In this document: positions 6,192 through 14,906 of the stretch, in pieces
Numbering within the stretch: the first letter of the stretch is position 1
Layout: every line of letters starts with the position of its first letter
NCBI GenBank assembly: GCA_963592435.1
Contig: CAVAWT010000028.1
Coordinates: 1-22,308 of the forward strand
Reading direction: 5' to 3'
DNA length: 22,308 nt
From: Phoenicibacter sp963592435
Lineage (GTDB): Bacteria > Actinomycetota > Coriobacteriia > Coriobacteriales > Eggerthellaceae
The notes under the pieces: model-generated
Database searches by the model: none
Told to the model about the DNA's origin: nothing
The model's input: the letters and a program-made list of their open reading frames with translations, nothing else
Translations under genes and position numbers: made by a program

Positions 6192-7051
6192 ATGAAGCTC
6201 ACTTTATTTTCTAGGTTGTTTCATTTTAAGTCGCGTGGGTCTCCTCAAAACAGAACTGCTGGAAGTGCCTATCAGTTCTTTGCTGGCATGTCGAGTTCTG
6301 GCAAGCGAGTGAGTGAACGTGCGTCAATGCAAATGACGGCAATCTATGCCTGTGTGCGCGTGCTATCTGAAGCGGTCGCATCGCTTCCTTTGCACGTCTA
6401 CAAATACACAGAAGAAGGAGCTGTGAAAGACACAACGCACCCACTCTTTCCAATTTTGCATGACGAACCAAACCCTGAAATGACATCGTTTGTGTTTAGA
6501 GAAACACTTATGACGCATCTTTTATTGTGGGGTAACGCTTATGCGCAGGTAATAAGAAATGGACGCGGGGATGTTTGTGCGCTATATCCTTTAATGCCAG
6601 ATCGCATGGAGGTAAACCGTGATGAGAACGGTCAGCTCTACTACCGTTATTTCACAAGCGATGTTGAACCACACACTCTAAAACGTGGCTCTGTGATTTT
6701 ACAACCGCGAGATGTGTTGCACATTCCAGGATTGGGGTTCGATGGCTTAGTGGGTTACTCACCAATCGCCATGGCAAAAAATGCAATCGGCATGGCTATG
6801 GCTTGTGAAGAATACGGCGCTAAGTTTTTTGCTAATGGCGCGGCTCCGTCTGGAGTGCTAGAACACCCTGGTGTCGTTCGTGACCCCGAGCGACTTCGCA
6901 ACTCGTGGACTTCCACCTTCGGTGGTTCTGCTAATTCCAACAAAGTAGCAGTGCTTGAAGAAGGCATGAAGTACACACCCATTTCAATCTCACCTGAACA
7001 AGCACAGTTTTTAGAGACTCGCAAGTTTCAGATAAACGAGATAGCACGCAT
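6192..7051 (+). CDS. HK97-type portal protein (3' part hidden in N run)
   Basis: 286 residues are visible before the masked stretch. The portal is the dodecameric ring at one capsid vertex through which DNA is packaged and released. The family pattern is clear: GSAYQFFAGMSSSGKRVSERASMQMTAIYACV (about 22-53), then VLSEAVASLPLHVYKY, HPLFPILHDEPNPEMT, a hydrophobic helix LLLWGNAYAQVIR, YPLMPDRMEV, VLHIPGLGFDGLVGYSPI and FFANGAAPSGVLEHPG. Family members are around 400-450 residues, so the C-terminus should fall within 7052-7533. The few codons after the gap in this frame (to 7550) belong to the next gene read out of frame. AGGAGGT sits 5-6 bases before the ATG. Confidence 0.93.
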
Positions 7052-7533
7052 NNNNNNNNNNNNNNNNNNNNNNNNNNNNNNNNNNNNNNNNNNNNNNNNN
7101 NNNNNNNNNNNNNNNNNNNNNNNNNNNNNNNNNNNNNNNNNNNNNNNNNNNNNNNNNNNNNNNNNNNNNNNNNNNNNNNNNNNNNNNNNNNNNNNNNNNN
7201 NNNNNNNNNNNNNNNNNNNNNNNNNNNNNNNNNNNNNNNNNNNNNNNNNNNNNNNNNNNNNNNNNNNNNNNNNNNNNNNNNNNNNNNNNNNNNNNNNNNN
7301 NNNNNNNNNNNNNNNNNNNNNNNNNNNNNNNNNNNNNNNNNNNNNNNNNNNNNNNNNNNNNNNNNNNNNNNNNNNNNNNNNNNNNNNNNNNNNNNNNNNN
7401 NNNNNNNNNNNNNNNNNNNNNNNNNNNNNNNNNNNNNNNNNNNNNNNNNNNNNNNNNNNNNNNNNNNNNNNNNNNNNNNNNNNNNNNNNNNNNNNNNNNN
7501 NNNNNNNNNNNNNNNNNNNNNNNNNNNNNNNNN
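7052..7533. other. Run of 482 N (unknown sequence)
   Basis: The sequence is masked or an assembly gap. By context it must hold the portal C-terminus, the portal stop, and the start of the ClpP-like protease gene. Confidence 1.
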
Positions 7534-8193
7534 AGTGGCACGATTGCTGAGGAGAGCTGGTTTGACGATGATGTAACGCCTGCTCTTTTCAAAGAAGAAC
7601 TCATGAGTGGAGATGGCGACATCACAGTTTGGATCAACTCACCTGGTGGGGACTGCGTGGCGGCTGCTCAAATCTACAACATGCTCATGGACTACGCAGG
7701 TTCTGTAACTGTAAAGATTGACGGCATTGCGGCTTCAGCGGCATCAGTAATTGCTATGGCTGGCACTCGCGTGCTTGCAAGCCCAGTGTCGATGATGATG
7801 ATTCACAACCCTGCCACCGTGGCCTTCGGTGACAGTGCAGAAATGGAGCGTGCGATTGCAATGCTTGCTGAGGTGAAAGAGTCAATCATCAATGCCTATG
7901 AGATAAAGACTGGTCTATCACGTGCGAAGATTTCACGACTCATGGATACAGAAACGTGGATGGACGCACGAAAAGCAGTGGAGCTTGGCTTTGCAGACGA
8001 CATCTTATCTCGCGACGATGGAGTGCTTGATTTGGAAGGTATGACGTCGCCTGTGATGTTTTCTGATGTGATTGTTCAAAATTCACTCAAAGACAAAATT
8101 GCAAAGTCGTGCCACATTGAAGCACAAAACGACAACGCCCTCAAAAGCGAGGACGCTTTAAAAAGATTACAACTACTCAAAACTTGGAGGTAA
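7534..8193 (+). CDS. ClpP-like prohead maturation protease (5' end hidden in N run)
   Basis: 219 residues are visible after the gap. This is a ClpP-type (S14) serine protease, used in this phage class to cleave scaffold/delta domains during prohead maturation. Visible family features are GTIAEESWFDDDVTP near the gap edge, WINSPGGDC (the oxyanion-hole loop), DGIAASAASVIAM with the likely nucleophile Ser at 7735-7737, MMIHNP with the catalytic His at 7804-7806, and DTETWMDARKAVELGFADDI in the region of the third triad residue. The ATG at 7603 is internal to the fold, so the true start is inside 7052-7533. The C-terminal 50 residues are a poorly conserved tail. It stops 5 bases before the capsid gene, whose ribosome site GGAGGT overlaps its last codons. 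Confidence 0.93.
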   Translation, partial: SGTIAEESWFDDDVTPALFKEELMSGDGDITVWINSPGGDCVAAAQIYNMLMDYAGSVTVKIDGIAASAASVIAMAGTRVLASPVSMMMIHNPATVAFGDSAEMERAIAMLAEVKESIINAYEIKTGLSRAKISRLMDTETWMDARKAVELGFADDILSRDDGVLDLEGMTSPVMFSDVIVQNSLKDKIAKSCHIEAQNDNALKSEDALKRLQLLKTWR

Positions 8194-8198
8194 AAACT

Positions 8199-9413
8199 AT
8201 GAATGACGTAAACACTTTAATTGAAAAACGCAACCGAGCGTGGGACGATGCCAAGGCGTTCGTTGAAAGCAAACGCGACTCTGACGGTTTACTCTCTGAC
8301 GCTGACGCTCAAGCCTACGAGCAGATGGAAGCCAAGGTGCGCGCTTACAGCTCTGAAATTGAGAGAGCACGCGACATGAATGAAATGGACGCACACCTTG
8401 CACGCCCTGTGGCAGAACCCATCACAAACGCTCCAGCAAAGCATGACGTATCGACTGGTACAGGACGAGCAAGCAAGACATACAAAGAAGATATGCTTAC
8501 CGCCCTTCGCACGAACTTTAGGAAAGTATCCGATGTACTTCAAGAAGGCGTGGATGCAGATGGCGGATACTTGGTGCCTGATGAATATGACTCAAGGCTT
8601 ATTGATGTTATCGACCAAGAAAATGTCATGCGAAAACTGGGCACTACTATCACCACGAGCGGTCAGCACAAAATCAACATCGCAGCCGCAAAGCCTGCCG
8701 CATCATGGATTGAAGAAGGCGGCGCACTCACATTTGGAGATGCGAAGTTTGACCAGGTTGTGCTTGACGCTCACAAGTTGCATGTTGCTGTCAAGGTAAC
8801 AGAGGAGCTTTTATACGACTCGATGTTTGACCTTGAAACCTACATCATCGACCAGTTTGGACGCGCACTTGCAAACGCTGAAGAAGAAGCATTTATGACA
8901 GGTGACGGCACCAATAAACCTCGTGGCGTTTTTGTGCCACTCGATGAGTCGCAAACTACCGTGAGTGCAACGGCTGGAAAGATTACGTCTGATGATGTTA
9001 TCAACCTAGTTTATTCGCTCAAGCGCCCATACAGAAAAGGTGCCGCGTTTTTGCTTAACGACAAAACGCTCTCTGAGGTGCGTAAATTAAAAGACAACAA
9101 TGGCGCATACATTTGGCAACCTTCATATCAATCTGGTGAGCCAGACCGTCTACTTGGATATCCACTCTACACATCTGCCTACGCTCCACTAAATGAAGCA
9201 GGAAATCTGCCTATCGCTTTTGGTGATTTCTCTTACTACAACATTGGTGACAGAGGCACACGCTCTTTCCAAGAGTTGCGTGAGCTTTTCGCTGGAAACG
9301 GCATGATTGGATACGTTGCTAAAGAGCGTGTGGACGGCAAGTTGGTGCTTCCTGAAGCAGTGCGCTATCTTGCAACTTCTGCAACTGCTAACTCTGCAAA
9401 GAAAGCATCTTAA
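8199..9413 (+). CDS. HK97-family major capsid protein
   Basis: This is a 404-residue major head protein. Residues 1-100 are charged and helical (NTLIEKRNRAWDDAKAF ... EIERARDMNEMDAH) and correspond to the delta/scaffold domain removed by the upstream protease. The shell domain begins around YKEDMLTALRTN. It continues through GYLVPDEYDSRLIDVI, the ASWIEEGGALTFGDAKFD strand, HVAVKVTEELLYDS, EEEAFMTGDGTNKPRGVF, FLLNDKTLSEVRKLKDNNG and IAFGDFSYYNIGDRGTRSFQEL. The ATG at 8199 follows GGAGGT at optimal spacing; the TTG at 8184 is part of that ribosome site region and is rejected. The C-terminus ends in an Ala/Ser-rich tail. The cleavage site cannot be fixed by eye. This is probably the most highly expressed gene here. 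Confidence 0.96.
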   Translation: MNDVNTLIEKRNRAWDDAKAFVESKRDSDGLLSDADAQAYEQMEAKVRAYSSEIERARDMNEMDAHLARPVAEPITNAPAKHDVSTGTGRASKTYKEDMLTALRTNFRKVSDVLQEGVDADGGYLVPDEYDSRLIDVIDQENVMRKLGTTITTSGQHKINIAAAKPAASWIEEGGALTFGDAKFDQVVLDAHKLHVAVKVTEELLYDSMFDLETYIIDQFGRALANAEEEAFMTGDGTNKPRGVFVPLDESQTTVSATAGKITSDDVINLVYSLKRPYRKGAAFLLNDKTLSEVRKLKDNNGAYIWQPSYQSGEPDRLLGYPLYTSAYAPLNEAGNLPIAFGDFSYYNIGDRGTRSFQELRELFAGNGMIGYVAKERVDGKLVLPEAVRYLATSATANSAKKAS

Positions 9414-9437
9414 AACCCATGAAAGGACGGTGACACC

Positions 9438-9719
9438 ATGGCAGGCTTTTCGCTAGATGAAGTCAAAAGTTATCTGCGAGTAGACACTAATGACGACGAT
9501 GTTTTGATTGCATCTCTCATTGAAAGTGCTGAGCAACTTTGCGTGAATATCACTCGTGTAAATAATGCAGATGAACTCTACGCATCACCAACTGCCAAGG
9601 TTGCCGTCCTCTACACCATGGCATATCTCTACGAACACCGAGAAGAAGCAAACCACGAAGCCTTGGAGTTGACACTTCGAGCGTTGCTGTTTGGTGAGCG
9701 TAAAGGAGCGTGGTTTTAG
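9438..9719 (+). CDS. Head-tail connector, gp6-like (adaptor)
   Basis: This is a 93-residue helical protein of the phage gp6-like connector family. The opening SLDEVKSYLRVDTNDDDVLIASLIESAEQLC is the signature: a short helix, the acidic DDD turn, then a long helix. A second half, KVAVLYTMAYLYEHREEA, is also typical. Such proteins form a ring beneath the portal and receive the stopper. It starts 24 bases after the capsid stop, with AAAGGACGGTG upstream. Its stop TAG is immediately followed by the ATG of the next gene. Confidence 0.88.
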   Translation: MAGFSLDEVKSYLRVDTNDDDVLIASLIESAEQLCVNITRVNNADELYASPTAKVAVLYTMAYLYEHREEANHEALELTLRALLFGERKGAWF

Positions 9720-10061
9720 ATGAACATTGCACTTCTAAACACTCGCATCACCTTTCAAAAAGAAAGCGAAACAAAAGATGCAATCGGCAACAGCAAAAAC
9801 GTGTGGGCAGACGTGTTTTCATGCTACGCCACGCTTGCTGGTGAAAGTGGCTCTGAGGTGTTTGTCGCAGGAGGCACAACAGAAAAGCTCGACTGCACGT
9901 TCACAGTTCGCTGGTCTAGTGAAGTGGCACATGTTACTCCGCTTCACTATCGCATTTTGTGCGACGGTTATGTGTTCGACATTCAAGGTGTCGACCACAT
10001 GTCAAACAAGCACAAGTGCATAAAGTTCAAATGCACAAGAAGGGAGCGTGGTGAGCGGTGA
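9720..10061 (+). CDS. Head-tail joining/stopper protein (SPP1 gp16-like)
   Basis: This is a 113-residue beta-rich protein that fits the head-tail joining family: ALLNTRITFQKESETKDAIGNSKNVWADVFSCYATL at the N-terminus, TFTVRWSSEVAHVTPLHYRILCDGYVFDIQGVDHM in the middle, and a basic C-terminus. In SPP1-type phages the homologous stopper closes the channel after packaging and provides the tail-docking surface. The ATG follows the previous stop directly, and the ribosome site (AAAGGAGCG) lies inside the previous gene. The end overlaps the next start by 4 bases (GTGA). Confidence 0.87.
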   Translation: MNIALLNTRITFQKESETKDAIGNSKNVWADVFSCYATLAGESGSEVFVAGGTTEKLDCTFTVRWSSEVAHVTPLHYRILCDGYVFDIQGVDHMSNKHKCIKFKCTRRERGER

Positions 10062-10438
10062 GCAAAACAAAACCAAGCAACCTTGCAACTGCTCTAAAAG
10101 ACACACTTCAAGAATACGAAAACATGGCAGTGGACGACATGAAAGAAGCGGTCGTTGACACAGCGAAGGTTGTCAAGGCTGACATTTCAACTCGCGCTCC
10201 AAAGCGAACTGGTGCATATAAGAAAAGCTGGACAGTTAAAAAGCGAGGTGAAAATGCAACTTCAATCTCTGTTGTTGTGCACTCGAAGAATAAATATCAA
10301 CTTGCACATTTGCTTGAATTCGGTCACGCAAAAAGAGGTGGCGGCAGAACGCGTGCACAACCTCACATTGAACCAGCGCAGGTTGCAGGTGAGAAAACCT
10401 TAACCGAGAAAATTGAAAGGAGCTTGAAACGTGGATGA
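10058..10438 (+). CDS. HK97 gp10-like neck/tail protein
   Basis: This is a 126-residue protein with the HK97-gp10 family pattern: helical N-terminus (ALKDTLQEYENMAVDDMKEAVVDTAKVVKADI), then APKRTGAYKKSWTVKK, a beta strand, and YQLAHLLEFGHAKRGGGRTRAQPHIEPA. The LLEFGH...G.....PHI..A segment is the most diagnostic. These proteins sit at the head-tail junction. It starts with GTG at 10058, overlapping the previous stop, with AAGGGAG about 11 bases upstream. It overlaps the next gene by 8 bases, so translation of this run of connectors is coupled. Confidence 0.88.
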   Translation: MSKTKPSNLATALKDTLQEYENMAVDDMKEAVVDTAKVVKADISTRAPKRTGAYKKSWTVKKRGENATSISVVVHSKNKYQLAHLLEFGHAKRGGGRTRAQPHIEPAQVAGEKTLTEKIERSLKRG

Positions 10439-10748
10439 TATTTTGAAACTGCTAAAAGCCACAGGACTTCCTTTTGCTTATCACCATTTTGCAGAAGGCC
10501 ACGCTCCCACTCCTCCTTACGTTCTATATCTCGAATATGGCTCAGATAACTTCTCGGCAGATGGGTGTGTCTACGCTCACATTTCAGAGTTTCACATTGA
10601 GCTCTATACCGATTTGAAGTCACCCGACACTGAAAAGCTGCTCGAGGACGCACTTGACGGAGCAGGCATTTTCTATGAAAAGGACGAGAGTTGGATTGAA
10701 TCAGAAAACCTATACGAAGTTTTATACAGATTTGAAAGGCAGGTATAA
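10431..10748 (+). CDS. Probable tail terminator / tail completion protein
   Basis: This is a 105-residue alpha/beta protein beginning MDDILKLLKATGLPFAYHHFAEGHAPTPPYVLYLEYGSDNFSADG, then HISEFHIELYTDLKSPDTEKLLEDALDGAGIFYEKDESWIESENLYEVLYRFE. The PPYVLYLE...FSAD...Y pattern, the size and the place between the gp10-like and major tail genes match the tail-completion/terminator slot (gpU-like fold). The terminator caps the growing tail tube. It starts with GTG at 10431, with GAAAGGAGC 8 bases upstream. The assignment rests more on position than on a strong motif. Confidence 0.75.
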   Translation: MDDILKLLKATGLPFAYHHFAEGHAPTPPYVLYLEYGSDNFSADGCVYAHISEFHIELYTDLKSPDTEKLLEDALDGAGIFYEKDESWIESENLYEVLYRFERQV

Positions 10749-10751
10749 ACC

Positions 10752-11327
10752 ATGGCAAACAAAGTTAAATACAACATCAAAAACGTCTATGCCGCAAAGC
10801 TGACAGAGACGGTAACGCAGGGCACATCGACCTATAAATACGACACGCCACAGCCAATTCCAGGTGCTGTGAGCATATCCCTTGACGCTGAAGGTGAAAC
10901 ATCGCCCTTCTATGCAGACGGCATTGTTTACTTTCGCTCAACCACAAACAATGGCTATTCGGGCGATTTAGAAATTGCTCTTATTCCTGAGTGGTTCAGA
11001 ACTGAAATCTTGCAAGAAACACTCGACACTAAAGGCGTGCTTGTTGAAAACTCTGACATCACCGACGCCACGAAGTTCGCACTCCTCTTTGAGTTCGATG
11101 GCGACACAAATGCAATCCGCCACGTGCTCTACAACTGCACGGCTTCACGCCCGTCCATCGAGTCTGAAACAAAAGAGGACACAATCGAGCCTGGAACTGA
11201 AACCTTAAGCCTAACAGCAGACCCTCGAAGTGACGGACTTGTTAAAGCTCGAAGTGGCGACACGACAGATGCAACCACTTATTCCAACTGGTACAAAAGC
11301 GTCTACACGCCAACACTCAAATCTTAG
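10752..11327 (+). CDS. Major tail tube protein
   Basis: This is a 191-residue protein of the phi13-type major tail family: KVKYNIKNVYAAKLTE at the N-terminus, IPGAVSISLDAEGETSPFYADGIVYFRS, NNGYSGDLEIALIPEWFRTEIL, KFALLFEFDGDTNAIRHVLYNCTASRPSIE, and TEDT...ETLSLTADPRSDGLVKA. Hexamers of this protein stack to form the tail tube. The size is normal and there is no added Ig-like domain at the C-terminus. It begins 4 bases after the previous stop and is followed by the chaperone gene 15 bases later, the canonical order. Confidence 0.92.
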   Translation: MANKVKYNIKNVYAAKLTETVTQGTSTYKYDTPQPIPGAVSISLDAEGETSPFYADGIVYFRSTTNNGYSGDLEIALIPEWFRTEILQETLDTKGVLVENSDITDATKFALLFEFDGDTNAIRHVLYNCTASRPSIESETKEDTIEPGTETLSLTADPRSDGLVKARSGDTTDATTYSNWYKSVYTPTLKS

Positions 11328-11341
11328 AAAGCAGGCGTTTT

Positions 11342-11695
11342 ATGATTGAGAAAACGATAAAAATTGCTGGCAAGGATGTTGAATTCAAGTCCTCTGCCGC
11401 AATCCCTCGAATTTATCGAGCGAAGTTCGGACGCGACATCTTCAAAGACCTCACTAAACTTGAGAACTCCTACAAACAAAAAGCAAGCCAAGGCGACGAC
11501 ATTCCGATTGACGATTTAGAGGTGTTCGAAAACGTGGCTTATGTCATGGCATATCACGCCGATTCCACAATTCCAGACACCATTGAAGGCTGGCTTGACG
11601 GCTTTGAGATGTTTTCAATCTATGAGGTGCTCCCGCAAATTTTAGAGCTTTGGGGGCAGAACATGCAAACGCAGGTCAAGTCAAAAAAAGGATAA
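11342..11695 (+). CDS. Tail assembly chaperone, short form (gpG-like)
   Basis: This is a 117-residue protein between the major tail and tape-measure genes: IAGKDVEFKSSAAIPRIYRAKFGRDIFKDL at the N-terminus, then an acidic, helical C-terminal half with DLEVFENVAYVMAYHAD and SIYEVLPQILELW. In long-tailed phages this protein coats and protects the tape measure during tail assembly and is absent from the finished virion. Its last codons contain a slippery A-run (11683-11689), where a fraction of ribosomes should shift -1 into the next frame. The ribosome site is weak (GCAGG). Confidence 0.88.
   Translation: MIEKTIKIAGKDVEFKSSAAIPRIYRAKFGRDIFKDLTKLENSYKQKASQGDDIPIDDLEVFENVAYVMAYHADSTIPDTIEGWLDGFEMFSIYEVLPQILELWGQNMQTQVKSKKG
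11683..11689 (+). promoter_or_regulatory. Programmed -1 ribosomal frameshift site (A AAA AAA G)
   Basis: In the zero frame the codons are TCA AAA AAA GGA TAA, a perfect X XXY YYZ heptamer of seven A residues followed by G, two codons before the stop. The -1 frame stays open for 62 more codons. This is the classical layout for the gpG/gpGT pair in tailed phages. Confidence 0.88.
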
Positions 11696-11877
11696 GCAGA
11701 AGTGAGCGAGAGTTGAGTTTGGCTCTCTTCCTTCTGCGTTGTTTTGAGGTAGGCATAAGCCTAGACGACCTCGACAAACTCACCATCGGTCTTGTGCTAG
11801 ACATTTGGTGCGAGAGGTCAAACGACTCATGTAAATACAAACGCGTGGCAACGCAGAGCGACTTCGACGCTTTTTGA
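11689..11877 (+). CDS. Tail assembly chaperone frameshift extension (T part of gpGT)
   Basis: This -1 frame segment has no ribosome site or sensible start of its own and is read only after a shift at 11683-11689. The fusion would be 116 gpG residues plus 62 residues starting RISRSERELSLALFLLRCFE, about 178 in total. The added domain is helical, basic at its start, and contains LDDLDKLTIGLVLDIWCE, the usual 'G..ldel..mt.g.v.dl' type pattern of T domains. In lambda the long form bridges the tape measure and tail-tube subunits. An ATG at 11650 exists in this frame but lies inside gpG without a ribosome site. Confidence 0.87.
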   Translation, partial: RISRSERELSLALFLLRCFEVGISLDDLDKLTIGLVLDIWCERSNDSCKYKRVATQSDFDAF

Positions 11878-11902
11878 TTTTCTTTAAAGGAGGTGAAAGC
11901 TC

Positions 11903-14899
11903 ATGGCTAGTCGCATTAAAGGCATCACTGTTGAAATTGACGGAGACGCAACAGGTCTTGATAAGGCACTGAAAGACGTTAATTCTTCAATTTCAAAGAC
12001 GCAAACATCACTCAATGACGTAACGCGACTTTTGAAACTTGACCCGTCAAACACGGTGCTTGTTGCACAAAAACAAGACTTGCTAAAACAAGCAATCTCG
12101 CAAACGTCCGATAAACTAAAAGCACTCGAGCAGGCTAATGCCCAAGTCTACGCTTCTTTTCAAAAGGGAGACATTAGCAAAGAAAAGTATCAAGCCTTCC
12201 AGCGTGAAGTTGAAGCAACACGCTCAAAGCTAGAGAAATACAAAACCGACCTTGTGTCTCTTGAAGCAGAACAGACATCACTTGGTACAAACACTGCACG
12301 CTTGCAGAAGTTCTTTAACTCCACAGGCACAAGCGTGGATGATTTTTCGAACACGCTGGGTGCCAAACTCACTAACTCAATCCGACAAGGCTCCGCCACA
12401 TCTGCTGACCTCTATTCTGCGTTGACGAAAATATCTAAGGCAGTAAGTGCAGGCAAGGCAGACATTAATGCGTTTTGCTCTGCACTAGACACGGTAGATG
12501 ATGGTCAAGCGTTAAAAAACCTCATGGCAGACTTTGACAAGGTGGGTGCTTCTGCCACAAACACAAAAGAGAACATAGAAAGCGTAGCTCAATCCACCAA
12601 AGGTGAAGCGTTGATGGGTGCGGCTGACACGCTATCGGGCTTGGGAGATAAAATCACAAGCGTGGGCACAAGTGCCATCACAGCTTTTGGAGATGTTCAG
12701 TCAGCCACATCAAAGGTGAACGCCTACTTCGGTGAGACAGGTGAGGTCGCTGAAACCACTGCTAACGTAATCAAAAACGTCTACGGAGCAGGTGTTGGCG
12801 AGTCGTTTGACTCGGTTGCTGACGCGCTCATTATGGTTAAGAAGAACCTAGGCGACTTATCAGAGACCGACCTTACCAACATCACCCAGCAAGCAATCAC
12901 GCTTGACGAGAAGTTTGGCATCGACATGAACGAGACGCTTCGTGGTGTGAATTCTCTCATGACTCAATATGGCATGAGCGCACAAGAAGCGTTTGACTAT
13001 ATCGTGGTTGGCACGCAGAACGGTCTTGACAAAACAAACGAGCTGGGAGACAACCTCTCTGAATACGCTGGCAAGTTTGCTCAAGCGGGATATTCTGCAA
13101 GCGACTATTTTCAACTCTTAAATAATGGCTTGGAAGGCGGTGCGTATAACTTAGATAAGGTCAATGACGCAATTAACGAAGTCACCACACGCCTTGTGGA
13201 CGGAACGGTGGGTGACGCGATTGACTCGTACTCCACCAAAACACAAGAGCTCTTTGTTGCATGGCAAAACGGTGAAGCAACGCAAAAAGACGTCATCGAC
13301 TCAATCGTGTCAGACATTGCAGGTTGCACGAACCAACAAGAAGCACTGAACATGGCTGCGACCGCCTTTGGCACGATGGCAGAAGATGGATCGCTCAAGT
13401 TCATCTCTGCTCTCACATCTGTCGGAGACACTTACACAAATGTGAGTGGTGCCGCTGAAAACATGTATGCGCAAAGCTTGACTCCCATGCAAGAAATGGA
13501 AGCAAACACGCGCACGTTTCAGCAGGCACTCGCTCCCTTAGGTGAGAAACTAGCAGAAATTGCAAACACAATCCTGCCACCTTTGACGCAAGCTATAAGT
13601 TCAATCGCTTCATGGTTTTCACAGTTGCCTGAACCAGTGCAGAACTTTGTTGTAATCTTAGGCGCATTGATTGCTGTCTTTACGGCACTCACTCCAGTGA
13701 TTGCGGCCCTTGCAGTTTCCATCACAGCGTTGGATATATCGCTTCTGCCAATAATTGCCGTTATCGCAGGCATCGCCCTTGCCATAACAGGCATTATCCT
13801 TGTCATTCAAAACTGGGGAGCGATTTGTCAGTGGTTCTCGGATTTGTGGAACACAATATGTGCTGGCATCGGCATTGCCATTGAAGGCGTGAAGGGATTT
13901 TTTAGCTCACTTGCCACACACGCACAAAACGTATGGACGACCATAACAAACGCTGTGCAGTTTGCACTTGAACTCATTGGCTCAATCATCGCTGCGGCAA
14001 TCACGATAATCACGCTTCCATTTCAGATGATATGGGAGAACTGTAAAGGCATAGTTGAAACTGTCTGGAACGCTATATCGAGCGTAGTTAGCACATACAT
14101 TCAAACCGTGCTGACGGTCATTCAAACGGTCATGACGGCAATTTCTGGCGTGATTGGCTCTATTTGGGACGGCATAAAAGAGCGCATTTCTTTGGTGTTG
14201 CAGGTAATTTCTGTGGTTGTCTCAACCGTCTTTAACGCAATCCGCTCAACAGCGGAGTCGGTGTGGACGAGCATTAAATCTGTAATTGAAGGCGTTGTTA
14301 ACTCAATTCGCTCAGTTGTTGAGAGCGTCTTTAACGCAGTGGCTGGCTTTGTAACTTCCGTTTTTGAAGGTGTGAAAAACACAGTCACTAACATTTGGGA
14401 AGGCATCAAAAATGCCATTGTGACACCTATCGAGCAAGCAAAGAACACGCTCAAAGGCATAATTGACGGCATCATGGGAATATTCGGAGGGCTTCACTTC
14501 GAGCTTCCACACATCAAACTCCCGCACTTCTCAATCCAAGGTGAGTTCTCTCTAACGCCTCCGTCTGTGCCACACTTGGCGGTCGATTGGTATAAACAAG
14601 GTGGCATCATGACAAAACCCACCGTCTTTGGAATGAACGGCTCAGCACTCATGGCTGGTGGTGAAGCAGGCGCAGAAGCAATCCTTCCACTCAAAAGTTT
14701 TTATACAAAACTTGAGAGTATGTTGGATGCAAGCTCCAACACCTCAAACCCGCTCGTTGAAAGCTATCTAAAGACCATCGCTGATAACTCGGATAAAAAC
14801 ATCTACCTTTCAACTGGTGAGTTGGTGGGTGCGCTCAGTGGTGGCATAAATCAAAAACTGGGAGCGATGAAGCTAAAAAGTGAAAGGCTCATGGTGTAG
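11903..14899 (+). CDS. Tail tape measure protein
   Basis: This is a 998-residue protein that sets tail length; at roughly 1.5 angstrom per residue the tail would be near 150 nm. Residues 1-120 (IKGITVEIDGDATGLDKALKDVNSSI...LLKLDPSNTVLVAQKQDLL) are the typical TP901-type coiled start. Residues about 575-640 hold two or three strongly hydrophobic segments (FVVILGALIAVFTALTPVI; LLPIIAVIAGIALAITGIIL), expected to enter the host membrane during ejection. Residues about 650-850 are amphipathic repeats with regularly placed W or F (IWDGIKE, VWTSIKS, IWEGIKN). The C-terminus (YKQGGIMTKPTVFGMNG...GEAGAEAILPL) is the conserved end. No lysozyme or peptidase domain is visible. AAAGGAGGTGA precedes the ATG. 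Confidence 0.95.
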   Translation: MASRIKGITVEIDGDATGLDKALKDVNSSISKTQTSLNDVTRLLKLDPSNTVLVAQKQDLLKQAISQTSDKLKALEQANAQVYASFQKGDISKEKYQAFQREVEATRSKLEKYKTDLVSLEAEQTSLGTNTARLQKFFNSTGTSVDDFSNTLGAKLTNSIRQGSATSADLYSALTKISKAVSAGKADINAFCSALDTVDDGQALKNLMADFDKVGASATNTKENIESVAQSTKGEALMGAADTLSGLGDKITSVGTSAITAFGDVQSATSKVNAYFGETGEVAETTANVIKNVYGAGVGESFDSVADALIMVKKNLGDLSETDLTNITQQAITLDEKFGIDMNETLRGVNSLMTQYGMSAQEAFDYIVVGTQNGLDKTNELGDNLSEYAGKFAQAGYSASDYFQLLNNGLEGGAYNLDKVNDAINEVTTRLVDGTVGDAIDSYSTKTQELFVAWQNGEATQKDVIDSIVSDIAGCTNQQEALNMAATAFGTMAEDGSLKFISALTSVGDTYTNVSGAAENMYAQSLTPMQEMEANTRTFQQALAPLGEKLAEIANTILPPLTQAISSIASWFSQLPEPVQNFVVILGALIAVFTALTPVIAALAVSITALDISLLPIIAVIAGIALAITGIILVIQNWGAICQWFSDLWNTICAGIGIAIEGVKGFFSSLATHAQNVWTTITNAVQFALELIGSIIAAAITIITLPFQMIWENCKGIVETVWNAISSVVSTYIQTVLTVIQTVMTAISGVIGSIWDGIKERISLVLQVISVVVSTVFNAIRSTAESVWTSIKSVIEGVVNSIRSVVESVFNAVAGFVTSVFEGVKNTVTNIWEGIKNAIVTPIEQAKNTLKGIIDGIMGIFGGLHFELPHIKLPHFSIQGEFSLTPPSVPHLAVDWYKQGGIMTKPTVFGMNGSALMAGGEAGAEAILPLKSFYTKLESMLDASSNTSNPLVESYLKTIADNSDKNIYLSTGELVGALSGGINQKLGAMKLKSERLMV

Positions 14900-14906
14900 G
14901 TGAGAA

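Noticed and set aside
7534..7550. Portal frame continuing after the gap to a stop at 7550
   Set aside because: The bases after 7533 are clearly ClpP-like protease in another frame; the portal stop must lie within the N run.
10363..10758. 131-residue reverse ORF opposite the tail-terminator gene
   Set aside because: It is antisense to tightly coupled + strand genes with overlapping starts and ribosome sites, and its composition is Cys/Arg-rich without recognisable domains.
11650..11877. Independent gene starting at ATG 11650
   Set aside because: There is no ribosome site, the start lies deep inside gpG, and the slippery A-run at 11683 explains the open frame as a -1 extension.
13519..14475. 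Reverse ORFs opposite the tape-measure hydrophobic region
   Set aside because: Hydrophobic helices read antisense commonly give Met/Ile/Ala-rich open frames; no independent start signals are present.
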